Shown here: positions 42,497 to 51,762 of the stretch, piece by piece
How the letters are laid out: the number at the start of each line of letters is the position of its first letter
Numbering within the stretch: the stretch's first letter is position 1
Assembly: GCF_002993885.1 (NCBI RefSeq)
Contig: NZ_CM009578.1
Location: 1,367,251 to 1,431,250, forward strand
Reading direction: 5' to 3'
Length of the DNA: 64,000 nucleotides
Source of the DNA: Sphingopyxis lindanitolerans
GTDB lineage: Bacteria; Pseudomonadota; Alphaproteobacteria; Sphingomonadales; Sphingomonadaceae
The notes under the pieces: model-generated
What the model was told of the DNA's origin: nothing
Seen by the model: only the letters and a program-made list of their open reading frames with translations
Databases searched by the model: none
Program-made: the position numbers and the translations under genes

Positions 42497-43723
42497 ATGC
42501 GAATATCCGCCCTGCTGCTCGCCGTCCCCGCGCTCGGCTCGTCCTTCGCGGCGCATGCCGAGGACGACAGGATCGGCGTGCTCGAACGCCAGCTCGCCGA
42601 CCAGCAGGCGCGGATTCAGGCGCTGGAAGCGATGGTCGCCGCGCAAAGCCAAAGGCTCAGGCAGGCCGACACACCCGCTCCGACCGCCAATGCGCCGTCA
42701 AAAGACACCCGCATCCCCGGCCTGAAAGTCAGCGGCGACGTGCGCGTTCGCCAGGAATGGAACAGCGTGCCGGGCCGCGACCGATCGCGCACCGCGCTTC
42801 GCGCGCGGCTGCGGGCAAACTATAAGGTCGGCGACCATTTCGCGGTCGGAACGCAGATCGCCACCGGCGATCCCGACGACCCCAATTCGGCCGATGTGAC
42901 GCTCGGCAATTTCGTCGACGATCTGGCCGTATCGCTCGACCAGGCCTGGATCCGCTACACCAACGGCGGTTTGACCGCCTATGCTGGCAAATTCCCGCAG
43001 ATCGTCCAGCGCACCGACATGGTCTGGGACGGCGATGTGTCGCCGCAAGGTATCGCGGTCGCCTATGGGTCCGACCTCGGCGGGCTGCGCATCGACGGCC
43101 GCGGCCTTTATTTCGTGATCGACGAGGCCGCCGTCGCGCGCGACAGCGACATGCTCGGCGGTCAGATCGCTCTGTCCGCACCGCTTGCGCCGGACATCAA
43201 GGCGGGCCTCACCGGCAGCTATTACCACTATCGGCTCGGCGCGGTGGCGGGCGCCGACGCCGGCGATTTTCGCGGCAATCTTCGGTCCGGCGGCCGCTAT
43301 CTTTCCGACTTCCATCTGCTCGAAACCATCGTGACGCTCGGCTGGAGCGGCCTCTCGCCGCGCTGGCCGATCGGCGTCACCGCCGATTATGTCCGCAACC
43401 TCGGCGCGGCGGTATCTGGCGACACGGCCTACAACCTCGAACTGGCGGCGGGGCGGACATCGACGCCCGGCGACTGGCGCATCGCCTATCAATATTCGAA
43501 GGTCGAGGTCGACGCGGTGCTGGCCGCGTTCAGCCACGACAATATCGACCTGTCGACCAACTACCGGCTGCACGGACTGGGCCTGTCGCACGTCCCGGCG
43601 CGCCATTTACAGCTCGACCTGCTCTGGTATCATTACCGGCCGCTCGATCCGCTCTATGCGGGCGCCTCTTCCCCGACCGGGTGGCTCGACCGCGTCCGCC
43701 TCGCGTTCATGGTGAGCTTCTGA
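42497..43723 (+). CDS. putative outer-membrane porin with coiled-coil N-terminus
   Basis: A 408-residue exported protein. After a signal peptide (about 1-21, cleavage near AHAED) comes a short coiled coil with heptads (RIGVLERQLADQQARIQALE, residues 24-60) and then a beta-barrel rich in alternating aromatic strands, ending in phenylalanine. This is the layout of trimeric putative porins that carry an N-terminal coiled coil. The ATG at 42497 starts the signal peptide. A one-base overlap (TGATG) couples it to the next porin. Substrate unknown; peptide or amino-acid diffusion would fit the island. Confidence 0.75.
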   Translation: MRISALLLAVPALGSSFAAHAEDDRIGVLERQLADQQARIQALEAMVAAQSQRLRQADTPAPTANAPSKDTRIPGLKVSGDVRVRQEWNSVPGRDRSRTALRARLRANYKVGDHFAVGTQIATGDPDDPNSADVTLGNFVDDLAVSLDQAWIRYTNGGLTAYAGKFPQIVQRTDMVWDGDVSPQGIAVAYGSDLGGLRIDGRGLYFVIDEAAVARDSDMLGGQIALSAPLAPDIKAGLTGSYYHYRLGAVAGADAGDFRGNLRSGGRYLSDFHLLETIVTLGWSGLSPRWPIGVTADYVRNLGAAVSGDTAYNLELAAGRTSTPGDWRIAYQYSKVEVDAVLAAFSHDNIDLSTNYRLHGLGLSHVPARHLQLDLLWYHYRPLDPLYAGASSPTGWLDRVRLAFMVSF

Positions 43724-44931
43724 TGCTCGCCCCGGCCGCGCTCCTCGCGCTTGCCGCCGTGCCGGCGGCGGCCACGCACCCCGAACGGGCCGGTCCCGCG
43801 CCGCACAGCCATATCCATGCGGCCGAGGAGATGGACGAGGACCAGGGTCCGCTTCTGCTCCGGCTCACCTACACCGGCGAGGTCATGGGCAATGCGGCGG
43901 GCGGCATCCGGCGCGGCGCGCGCTATCTCGACAATCTCGACATATTGTTTGAAGCCGACATGGAGCGTATCGCGGGCTGGGGCGGCGCCCAGATCCATGT
44001 CTATGGCCTCTACAACAACGGGCGCTCGATCAGCCGCCTCGCCGGGGACACCCAGGCGGTCAGCAATATCGAGACCGGCGTTTCGGCCTTGCGCCTTTAC
44101 GAAGCGTGGATCGACCAGAAAATCGGCCAGCATGTCTCGCTGCGCGTCGGCCTCTATGACCTTAATTCGGAGTTCGACTCGATCGAAGCGGCCGACCTGT
44201 TCGTCGGCAGCGCGCACGGGATGGGCACCGACATCGCGCAGAGCGGGCGCAATGGCCCCTCGATCTTTCCATCCACCTCGCTCGCCGCGCGCCTGCACGT
44301 CGCACCGGCTCCGGGCTGGGTGCTGCGCGCCGCGCTGCTTGACGGCGTTCCCGGCGACCCCGATCATCCCCGCCGCACCGCCATCCGGCTCGGCGGCGGC
44401 GATGGCGCGCTGATGATCGGAGAGGTTCAGGCGCCGCTGGGCGAAGGGAAATTATGGCTCGGCCATTGGCGCTACACGGCGCGCTTCGACCTAGGCGACG
44501 GCGGCATCGGCAACAGTAAGGGCAAGGGCAATGCCGGTTCCTACATACGCGGTGCCTTTCCGCTTGCCGCGCGCGACGATCGCCGGCTGGATGGCTTTCT
44601 GCGGCTCGGCACCGCAAGCGGCCGCTTCAACATGTTCGACCGTTTCGCCAGCATCGGGCTCAAATTCAGCGGCTGGGTTCCCGGCCGCGACAAGGACGAA
44701 TTCGGCTTTGCCCTGGCCGCAGCCTTCACCGCCGACAGCCATCGCTCCGCAACGGGCGCCGGACCGTCGGAACTGGCGATCGAGGCAAGCTACCGCGCGC
44801 GATTGGGCGACGGGCTATGGGTCCAGCCGAGCCTTCACTATGTCCGCAATCCCTCCGCCGATCGCGCCATCGCCGATGCGCTGCTGCTCGGCCTGCGGTT
44901 CGAGGCGAGCCACAGCCTGTTCGGCCTTTAG
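43723..44931 (+). CDS. carbohydrate-selective porin, OprB family
   Basis: A 402-residue porin with a signal peptide (about 1-18), then a barrel. LDNLDILFEADMERIAGWGG near residue 75, EAWIDQKIGQHVSLRVGLYDLNSEFD spread over about 126-151 and FPSTSLAARLHVAPAPGWVL near 186 fit the OprB family; the C-terminal strand ends in FGL rather than the usual aromatic residue. The start overlaps the upstream porin stop by one base. His-rich APHSHIHAAEE lies after the signal and may bind metal. OprB porins take up glucose and other sugars in Pseudomonas, but sphingomonad members are broader. The pair may form the outer-membrane entry for island substrates. Confidence 0.78.
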   Translation: MLAPAALLALAAVPAAATHPERAGPAPHSHIHAAEEMDEDQGPLLLRLTYTGEVMGNAAGGIRRGARYLDNLDILFEADMERIAGWGGAQIHVYGLYNNGRSISRLAGDTQAVSNIETGVSALRLYEAWIDQKIGQHVSLRVGLYDLNSEFDSIEAADLFVGSAHGMGTDIAQSGRNGPSIFPSTSLAARLHVAPAPGWVLRAALLDGVPGDPDHPRRTAIRLGGGDGALMIGEVQAPLGEGKLWLGHWRYTARFDLGDGGIGNSKGKGNAGSYIRGAFPLAARDDRRLDGFLRLGTASGRFNMFDRFASIGLKFSGWVPGRDKDEFGFALAAAFTADSHRSATGAGPSELAIEASYRARLGDGLWVQPSLHYVRNPSADRAIADALLLGLRFEASHSLFGL

Positions 44932-44954
44932 AGGGTGGAGACCCTGGATGGCGG

Positions 44955-45344
44955 CTATTTCGGTCGCCGCTCCAGCCACTCGCGCAAAGCGACGGCGTTG
45001 TTTCGCGCTTCGTCCTTCGCGGCATAGAGCAAGGTCACCGGCCCGGTCTTCGCCGCCGCGTCGAGTTCGGCCAGCGCCGCCGCGACGGCGTCACCCCCGG
45101 CGTCGAGCGCGGCGAAATATTCGTTGCGAAAGGCCGCCCAAGCCGCGTCCGACTGCGCGGTCGCGTGGTGGAATTCCTCGCGCATCGCATCGCTCGGCGA
45201 CAGGATTTTCAGCCACGCGGTCAGCGCCGCCTTCTCCTTCGACACGCCGCGCGGCCACAGCCGATCGACGAGGAAGCGCGCGCCATCCTTGGCCTCGGGC
45301 GCGTCATAGATGCGCTTGACCGCGATTGTCAGGGACTTCGTCAT
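44955..45344 (-). CDS. DUF488 family protein
   Basis: A 129-residue small protein of the DUF488/YeaO group. VKRIYDAPEAKDGARFLVDR followed by LWPRGVSKEKA and the C-terminal GPVTLLYAAKDEARNNAVAL are the family signature. No function is established for the family. The ATG at 45344 is preferred because it opens the conserved part; the frame runs on as a shadow of the DUF2855 gene on the other strand. It is convergent with the OprB porin (24 bp between stops) and divergent from the DUF2855 gene. Confidence 0.85.
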   Translation of the reverse strand: MTKSLTIAVKRIYDAPEAKDGARFLVDRLWPRGVSKEKAALTAWLKILSPSDAMREEFHHATAQSDAAWAAFRNEYFAALDAGGDAVAAALAELDAAAKTGPVTLLYAAKDEARNNAVALREWLERRPK

Positions 45345-45398
45345 CTGCGAGACTATCGGCCAAGACCGCGCGCGCGGCAAGCCACAAGGAGAAAGAAG

Positions 45399-46517
45399 AT
45401 GACCGACGCCTGGGCGATCGACGTCGACCGCGACGATATCGCAAAGGCGGCGCTGGTCGCCGCGCCCGCGCCGCCGCTCGCCCCCGGCCAGCTCCGCGTC
45501 GCGCTCGACAGCTATGCGATGACCGCGAACAACATCACCTATGCCGTGTTCGGCAAGCCGTCGGGCCTGTTCGGCGCAGATAAGGATGGGGGGGATCAAG
45601 GCTATTGGGATTTCTTCGCCGAGCGGGGCGAGCCGGGTCGCCTCCCCGTCTGGGGTTTCGCGACCGTCACCGAAAGCGCCGCCGACGGCATCGCGGCCGG
45701 CGACCGCTTCTATGGCTATTATCCGATGGCGAGCGCGGCGGTGCTGACCGCGGGCAAGGCCGGCCCCGGCGGCTTTACCGATGCGACGCCGCGACGCACC
45801 ACGCTGCCGCCGATCTACAATCACTATCAGCGGATCGAGACGCTGGAGGGCTATCGCACCGCCGACCATGATTATTGGCCGGTCTTTCGCCCGCTCTTCC
45901 TCACCGGCTGGCTGATCGCCGACCAGTTCGAGGATGAGGGCGATTATGGCGCCGAACAGATATTGATCGCGAGCGCGTCGAGCAAGACCGCGATCGGCCT
46001 CGGCTTTTCGCTCGCACGGCGGCAAGGGCAGCGCCCGCAAACGATCGGGCTGACCAGCCAGGCCCATGTCGAGGCGCTCGCCGCACAGGCCATCTATGAC
46101 CGCGTGATCGCCTATGACGATATCGCGACGCTCGACGCCGGGGTTCGCTCGGCGTTCGTCGACATGGCGGGCAATGGCGCGGTGACGCACGCGGTGCACA
46201 GCCATTTCAAGGACCATCTCAAGGCCTCGATCATCGTCGGCAAGTCGCATTGGGATGCCGATGCCGGTGCAGCGGCGCTTCCCGGTCCCGAGCGGCAGGG
46301 CTTCTTCGCCCCCGGCCGCAGCCAGAAGCGCATCGCCGGCTGGGGCGGAGCGGCGTTCGGGCAGAAGGTCGCCGAGGCCTGGCTCGCCTTCATGGAGGTC
46401 GCGCCGCGCCTCGCGCGCATCGACCGGCGCCGCGGCGGCGACGCCGCGCTTGGCGCCTACCGCGACATGCTCGCGGGCCGCGCCGATCCCAAGGCGGGGA
46501 TCGTCGTCGAACCCTGA
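45399..46517 (+). CDS. DUF2855 family protein
   Basis: A 372-residue protein of DUF2855, a relative of MDR/zinc-free alcohol dehydrogenases. The N-terminal ALDSYAMTANNITYAVFG, the central SASSKTAIGLGFSLARRQG and HAVHSHFKDHLKASIIVG fit. The SxTAxGL motif marks the nucleotide-binding region of the quinone-oxidoreductase fold. Function is not known. AAGGAGAAAGAAG precedes the ATG at 45399. It is alone, with the HAD hydrolase following after 44 bp under its own operator-like palindrome. Confidence 0.82.
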   Translation: MTDAWAIDVDRDDIAKAALVAAPAPPLAPGQLRVALDSYAMTANNITYAVFGKPSGLFGADKDGGDQGYWDFFAERGEPGRLPVWGFATVTESAADGIAAGDRFYGYYPMASAAVLTAGKAGPGGFTDATPRRTTLPPIYNHYQRIETLEGYRTADHDYWPVFRPLFLTGWLIADQFEDEGDYGAEQILIASASSKTAIGLGFSLARRQGQRPQTIGLTSQAHVEALAAQAIYDRVIAYDDIATLDAGVRSAFVDMAGNGAVTHAVHSHFKDHLKASIIVGKSHWDADAGAAALPGPERQGFFAPGRSQKRIAGWGGAAFGQKVAEAWLAFMEVAPRLARIDRRRGGDAALGAYRDMLAGRADPKAGIVVEP

Positions 46518-46526
46518 CCAGACCGG

Positions 46527-46555
46527 TTGACGTTAACGTCAATCTGCGCTCTAGC
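46527..46555 (+). promoter_or_regulatory. promoter with perfect 16-bp palindrome, likely leaderless transcript
   Basis: TTGACGTTAACGTCAA at 46527-46542 is a perfect dyad whose first half supplies a TTGACG -35 box. TCTAGC 17 bp later (46550) is a possible -10 box. The expected transcription start falls on the HAD gene ATG at 46562, and no ribosome-binding site precedes it. The dyad resembles MerR-family operators used in acyl-CoA catabolism, but this is a guess from its shape. Confidence 0.5.
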
Positions 46556-46561
46556 CGCGCC

Positions 46562-47212
46562 ATGTCTCGCTATACCCATGTCATCTTCGACTTCGGCGGC
46601 GTCATCACCGCTTCGCCGTTCGAGGCCTTCAACCGGCTCGAACAGGAACGCGGCCTGCCGCGCGACTTCATCCGCCGCGTCAACAGCGCCGACCCCGACG
46701 GCAATGCCTGGGCGAAATTCGAGCGGGCCGAGATCGACGCCGCGGCATTCGACAGCCTGTTCGCCGCCGAAGCCCGCGCGCTGGGGCATGAACTCGAAGG
46801 CGAAGCGGTGCTGGCGGTGCTGGCGGGCGCGGTGCGCCCGGCGATGGTCGCCGCGCTCGACACGCTGAAGGCCAGGGGGTTCACGATCGGCTGCATCACC
46901 AACAATGTGCCGTCGGGAAAGGGCGCGGGCATGGCGCGCAGCGAAGCGATGGCGGCCGAGGTCGCCGCGATCATGGCGCGCTTCGACCATGTCGTCGAAT
47001 CGAGCAAGGCCGGGGTTCGCAAACCCGATCCCGCCATCTATCGGATGATGTGCGAGGCGCTGGACGTCGCGCCCGAAAACTGCGTCTATCTCGACGATCT
47101 CGGCATCAACTGCAAACCCGCAAGCGTGCTGGGCATGCACGCGATCAAGGTGACGAGCGGCGAGCAGGCGCTCGCCGATCTGTCGGCGGTGCTGGGAACC
47201 GTGCTGCCCTAA
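46562..47212 (+). CDS. HAD-IA family hydrolase
   Basis: A 216-residue haloacid-dehalogenase-like phosphatase. Motif I is VIFDFGGVI with nucleophile Asp10; the usual second Asp is Gly12, as in the DxG subgroup that includes soluble epoxide hydrolase N-domain relatives and ACAD10. Motif II is CITNN, motif [17 protein letters not shown] near 145, motif [11 protein letters not shown] near 178. It may act on acyl-phosphates or phospho-sugars. No ribosome-binding site is visible, and the ATG coincides with the predicted transcript start. The 3' end overlaps queA by four bases (convergent). Confidence 0.87.
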   Translation: MSRYTHVIFDFGGVITASPFEAFNRLEQERGLPRDFIRRVNSADPDGNAWAKFERAEIDAAAFDSLFAAEARALGHELEGEAVLAVLAGAVRPAMVAALDTLKARGFTIGCITNNVPSGKGAGMARSEAMAAEVAAIMARFDHVVESSKAGVRKPDPAIYRMMCEALDVAPENCVYLDDLGINCKPASVLGMHAIKVTSGEQALADLSAVLGTVLP

Positions 47213-48249
47213 GGCAGCAACAGGCTGGCGTCCCCGTAACTGTAGAAGCGGTAGCCTTCCCCTATGGCGTGCCCATAGGCCGATTGCATGGTTTCCAACC
47301 CCATCAGCGCGCTGACCAGCATGAACAGGGTCGATCGCGGCAGGTGGAAATTGGTCATCAGCCCGTCGATCGCCCTGAAGCGATAGCCCGGCGTGATGAA
47401 AATCGCGGTGTCGCCCTCGAACGGCGCGATCCGGCCGTCTTCGCGTGCCGCGCTTTCGAGGAGGCGCAGGCTGGTGGTGCCGACCGCGATCACCCGGCCG
47501 CCGCGCGCGCGCACCGCGTTCAGCCGCCCGGCGGTCGCGGCATCGATGCGGCCCCATTCGGCGTGCATGACATGGTCCGCGGTGTCGTCGGACTTCACCG
47601 GCAGGAAGGTGCCGGCGCCGACATGCAAGGTCAGCATTTCGGTGGCGACGCCCGCCGCGGTGAGCGCCGCGAGCAGGTCGGGGGTGAAATGCAGCGCCGC
47701 GGTCGGCGCCGCGACCGCGCCGTCCTTGTCGGCGAACATCGTCTGATAATCGGCGCGATCTTCGTCGTCGGTCGCGCGCTTGCCCGCGATATAGGGCGGC
47801 AACGGCATCGTCCCCGCGCGTTCGAGCAATATCTCGACCGGTTCGTCGCCGCCAAAGGCGAGGATGAAACTGCCGTCGGCCAGCCGCTGCTCGGCCAGCG
47901 CCGCGACCCCCGAACCGAAATCGACCGTCTCGCCGACGCGCAGCCGCTTGGCGTTGCGGACGAAAGCCTGCCAGCGGCGCAGGTCGACACGCTTGTGGAG
48001 CGTCGCGCCGATTTTTGCGTCTCCGCGCTTTCCCTCAAGCTGCGCCGGGATCACGCGCGTGTCGTTGAACACCAGGCAATCACCCGCGCGCAGCAGCGCC
48101 GGGAGATCGCGCACGCCCCGGTCGCTCATTTTGGCGTCGCTGATAGAGCCGCCCTCGACCACGAGCATCCGCGCCGCATCGCGCGGCCGCGCGGGGCGGA
48201 GCGCAATGCGCTCGGACGGCAGATCGAAATCGAAGGCGTCGACGCGCAT
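47209..48249 (-). CDS. queA: tRNA preQ1(34) S-adenosylmethionine ribosyltransferase-isomerase
   Basis: A 346-residue QueA. It transfers the ribose of SAM to preQ1 in tRNA to make epoxyqueuosine. The N-terminal [20 protein letters not shown] and the central [13 protein letters not shown] followed by MHAEWG are family signatures, and [17 protein letters not shown] near 300 ends the conserved core. The start at 48249 is the only one in frame. The gene is 25 bp downstream of the cyclophilin gene on the same strand, probably cotranscribed. Confidence 0.95.
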   Translation of the reverse strand: MRVDAFDFDLPSERIALRPARPRDAARMLVVEGGSISDAKMSDRGVRDLPALLRAGDCLVFNDTRVIPAQLEGKRGDAKIGATLHKRVDLRRWQAFVRNAKRLRVGETVDFGSGVAALAEQRLADGSFILAFGGDEPVEILLERAGTMPLPPYIAGKRATDDEDRADYQTMFADKDGAVAAPTAALHFTPDLLAALTAAGVATEMLTLHVGAGTFLPVKSDDTADHVMHAEWGRIDAATAGRLNAVRARGGRVIAVGTTSLRLLESAAREDGRIAPFEGDTAIFITPGYRFRAIDGLMTNFHLPRSTLFMLVSALMGLETMQSAYGHAIGEGYRFYSYGDASLLLP

Positions 48250-48274
48250 GACGGGTTCGCGCGTCCTTTCGGGC

Positions 48275-49081
<807 letters not shown>

Positions 49082-49177
49082 GCTGGATCGGCCTCTTGTC
49101 GAATCTGAATATGCGCCCCGATGGGGCGACCTAGCGGGAAAAAGCTGAACGCTCAATGATTGCGATCACGGGCGCGA

Positions 49178-49684
49178 TCAGCTGTCGCCCTGCCGAAGGC
49201 CGCGTTCGTCGATCCGCGACACCACCGCATCGCGCACCGCGGGGGTCACGAACTTGTGGATGTCGCCGCCGAAGATCGCGATTTCCTTGACGAGGCGCGA
49301 GGCGATCGGCTGCAAGCCGACGTCGGCCATCAGAAAGACCGTCTCGATCCGGTCGTTGAGTTGCTGGTTCATCCCCGCCATCTGATATTCATATTCGAAA
49401 TCGGCGACCGCGCGCAGTCCGCGCACGATAACGCTGGCGCCTTCGCGCTCGGCGAAATCCATCAGCAGCGCGTTGAAGCCGACCACGCGGATGTCGCCGT
49501 CGATCGACGCGACCTCGGCCTTTACCATGGCGATGCGTTCGTCGTCGTCGAACAGCGGCGATTTGGTGATGTTCGTCGTCACGCCGATCACCAGCCGGTC
49601 GACGAGCTTCGCGCCGCGCCGGATGATATCCATATGGCCGAGCGTGATCGGATCGAACGTCCCCGGATAAACCCCCACCCGCAT
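49178..49684 (-). CDS. coaD: pantetheine-phosphate adenylyltransferase
   Basis: A 168-residue CoaD, which makes dephospho-CoA from phosphopantetheine and ATP. GVYPGTFDPITLGH at 4-17 holds the TxGH nucleotide-binding motif, and IASRLVKEIAIFGGDIHKFV near 130 is the conserved C-terminal motif. The ATG at 49684 shares one base with the stop of the polyprenyl synthase gene. It is the last gene of a xseB-ispA-coaD operon. Confidence 0.95.
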   Translation of the reverse strand: MRVGVYPGTFDPITLGHMDIIRRGAKLVDRLVIGVTTNITKSPLFDDDERIAMVKAEVASIDGDIRVVGFNALLMDFAEREGASVIVRGLRAVADFEYEYQMAGMNQQLNDRIETVFLMADVGLQPIASRLVKEIAIFGGDIHKFVTPAVRDAVVSRIDERGLRQGDS

Positions 49685-50604
49685 CAATGGTCCCTTTCCA
49701 CCACATAGCGCGCGATCGCGCGCAGCAGCGCCGCCTCATCGCCGAAACCGGCGAGATGCGCAATCGCCTGATCGACGAGCAGTCGCGCCTGTTCGCGCGC
49801 GCGGTCGAGCCCCATCAAGGTAACGAAGGTCGCCTTGCCCGCCGCATCGTCCTTGTGCAGCGCCTTGCCCGCGAGCGCTTCGTCGCCTTCGACGTCCAAT
49901 ATGTCGTCGGCGATCTGGAAGGCGAGCCCGATGTCGCGCGCATAGCCGCGCAGCGGGCGGCGCCCTTCGGCGGGTATCCGCGCGAGGATCGCCCCCGCCT
50001 CGACCGAAAAGCCGATCAGCGCGCCCGTCTTGAGTTGCTGGAGCCGGGTGACGGTCGGCAGGTCGAAATCGGCGGTTTCGGCAACCAGGTCCATCATCTG
50101 CCCGCCCGCCATGCCCGTCGGCCCCGCGGCGCGCGCCAGTTCGCAGCAGAGTTCGGCGCGCACGAACGGATCGCCGTGCGTCGCGGGATCGCACAGCCAT
50201 TCAAAAGCGAGCGCGTGGAGCGAATCGCCCGCGAGCACCGCGGTCGATTCGTCATAGGCGCGGTGGACCGTCGGCTTGCCACGGCGCATGTCGTCGTCGT
50301 CCATGCACGGCAGATCGTCGTGGATCAGCGAATAGACGTGCATCGCCTCGACCGCCGCGCCGACGCGCAGGCCGATCGTGCGGTCGACATGGAACAGGTC
50401 GCCCGCGGCGCGCACCAGCAGCGGGCGCAGCCGCTTGCCGCCGGCGATCGCGGCGTGGCGCATCGCCTCGTACAGCCGCGCGCGCGGATCGGCGGGGACG
50501 GCGAGCAGGCGGTCGAACAGCGCGTCGATCCCGGCGGCGACCTCGTCCTGCGCGGCGTGCAGCAGATGCTCCGCCTGGTCGATATCGCCGTCGGCGAGGG
50601 CCAC
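49684..50604 (-). CDS. ispA: polyprenyl synthetase (FPP synthase type)
   Basis: A 306-residue trans-prenyltransferase. GGKRLRPLLVRA near residue 55, the first Asp-rich motif LIHDDLPCMDDDDMRRG near 94-110 and the second FQIADDILD near 228 are present. The residues before the first motif (EAMHVYSLIHDD) fit a farnesyl-diphosphate synthase. It makes FPP for ubiquinone, carotenoids and hopanoids. The start is the GTG at 50604, five bases after the xseB stop. xseB-ispA order is the usual one in proteobacteria, but dxs is absent here. Confidence 0.9.
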   Translation of the reverse strand: MALADGDIDQAEHLLHAAQDEVAAGIDALFDRLLAVPADPRARLYEAMRHAAIAGGKRLRPLLVRAAGDLFHVDRTIGLRVGAAVEAMHVYSLIHDDLPCMDDDDMRRGKPTVHRAYDESTAVLAGDSLHALAFEWLCDPATHGDPFVRAELCCELARAAGPTGMAGGQMMDLVAETADFDLPTVTRLQQLKTGALIGFSVEAGAILARIPAEGRRPLRGYARDIGLAFQIADDILDVEGDEALAGKALHKDDAAGKATFVTLMGLDRAREQARLLVDQAIAHLAGFGDEAALLRAIARYVVERDH

Positions 50605-50609
50605 CCGGC

Positions 50610-50873
50610 TCAGCTTTCGCCGAAGGGCGTGGTTCCCGCCGGCTGGCCGTCGGCGCCCAGGCTGACCTGCTCGATCCGCGCCTGCGCCGCGGCGAGCCGC
50701 GCCTCGCAATGGGCGCGGAGCGCATGGCCGCGTTCGTAGAGCGCGACCGATTCCTCGAGGCTGACGTCGCCGCTTTCGAGCCGGCGGACGATGGTTTCGA
50801 GCTCGCCCATCGCGGCCTCGAACGACATGGTGGCGATCGGGGCCGAAATCGGGGGTGCGGGGGTATCCGTCAT
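50610..50873 (-). CDS. xseB: exodeoxyribonuclease VII small subunit
   Basis: An 87-residue XseB. SFEAAMGELETIVRRLESGD at 17-36 is the family signature, followed by SLEESVALYERG. It forms the active exonuclease VII with XseA, which is not in this window. The ATG at 50873 gives the usual length. It is five bases upstream of the ispA GTG. Confidence 0.92.
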   Translation of the reverse strand: MTDTPAPPISAPIATMSFEAAMGELETIVRRLESGDVSLEESVALYERGHALRAHCEARLAAAQARIEQVSLGADGQPAGTTPFGES

Positions 50874-50955
50874 GCGCCTGCTTTGGCCCCTTCGCCCCCC
50901 CATGGTCAAGTGCGGTCGAGCTTGACCTCCTCTCCCAAAGCGATAGCATCGCCTT

Positions 50956-51621
50956 ATGTTCATCGGCCACTTCGCTCCTGCATTGGTCGCCGCGACGCGG
51001 CCACAGGCCGCCGGGCTGGGCACGCTGTTCGTCGCGGCGCAACTCGTCGACATCGGCTTCGCCGCGCTGCTGATCCCAGGGGTCGAGGCGATGCGGATCG
51101 TCCCCGGCATCAGCGCGATGAACCCGATGGACCTTTACCACATGCCCTATACGCACAGCCTGCTCGGCGCCGCGCTCTGGGCCGCGATCTTTGGCCTGCT
51201 CGTCGGGTTCGGCACCGGGCGACGCGAAGCGGCGATCGGCGCCGCGATCGTCGTCGTGTCGCACTGGTTCCTCGACCTGATCGTCCATATCCCCGACCTC
51301 ACCCTGCTCGGCGCGCCGCCAAAGATCGGGCTAGCGCTGTGGAACCACCCGCTCGTCGCGATGCCGCTCGAAATCGCGCTGATCGGCGGCGCGCTCGTCT
51401 ATTATGCCCGGCGCACGCGGGCGTCCGCGGGCCATCTGCGGCTATGGCTGCTCGCCGGGCTGCTCGCGCTGGTCCAGGCGATCGACTGGTTCGGGCCGAA
51501 GGAGCCGGTCTATTCGCTCGCGATTCCGGCAACGATGCTCGCCGCCTATGCGGTGCTGACCGCCGCCGCGGGTTGGGCGGGCGCGAACCGGCGGCCGATT
51601 ACCCTCCCTTACCGGCCATAA
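50956..51621 (+). CDS. membrane-bound metal-dependent hydrolase-like protein (DUF457 type)
   Basis: A 221-residue membrane protein with about six hydrophobic segments. Histidines and acids at MFIGHFAPAL, YTHSLLGA and SHWFLDLIVHIPD resemble the YdjM/DUF457 putative hydrolases. Function is not known. It runs divergently from xseB with an 82-bp gap and is followed by the inverted repeat upstream of purL. The ATG at 50956 starts the conserved N-terminus. Confidence 0.72.
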   Translation: MFIGHFAPALVAATRPQAAGLGTLFVAAQLVDIGFAALLIPGVEAMRIVPGISAMNPMDLYHMPYTHSLLGAALWAAIFGLLVGFGTGRREAAIGAAIVVVSHWFLDLIVHIPDLTLLGAPPKIGLALWNHPLVAMPLEIALIGGALVYYARRTRASAGHLRLWLLAGLLALVQAIDWFGPKEPVYSLAIPATMLAAYAVLTAAAGWAGANRRPITLPYRP

Positions 51622-51660
51622 AAGCCATCAAGGGTCTGTTCCTAACGCGCGCGCGGCAAG

Positions 51661-51751
51661 AGAGCCTCCCCTCCCGAATTGGAAACACCGTGATCGCGCC
51701 GGGGCGTTCGCTGGCAAGGAGTGGTGCTTCCAATTCGGGAGGGGAGGCTCT
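51661..51751. repeat. 24-bp perfect inverted repeat in the purL leader region
   Basis: Perfect arms at 51661-51684 and 51728-51751 (core CTCCCCTCCCGAATTGGAA), with partial extension into the 43-base loop. It ends 11 bp before the purL ATG, so the ribosome-binding site region lies in or next to the stem. Its sequence differs from the other repeats in the window. Confidence 0.8.
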
Positions 51752-51762
51752 AAAGGCGCGCC

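Noticed and set aside
50956..51621. Possible HD-type phosphohydrolase
   Set aside because: The histidines lie in hydrophobic segments in DUF457-like order, and no HD motif pair is present.
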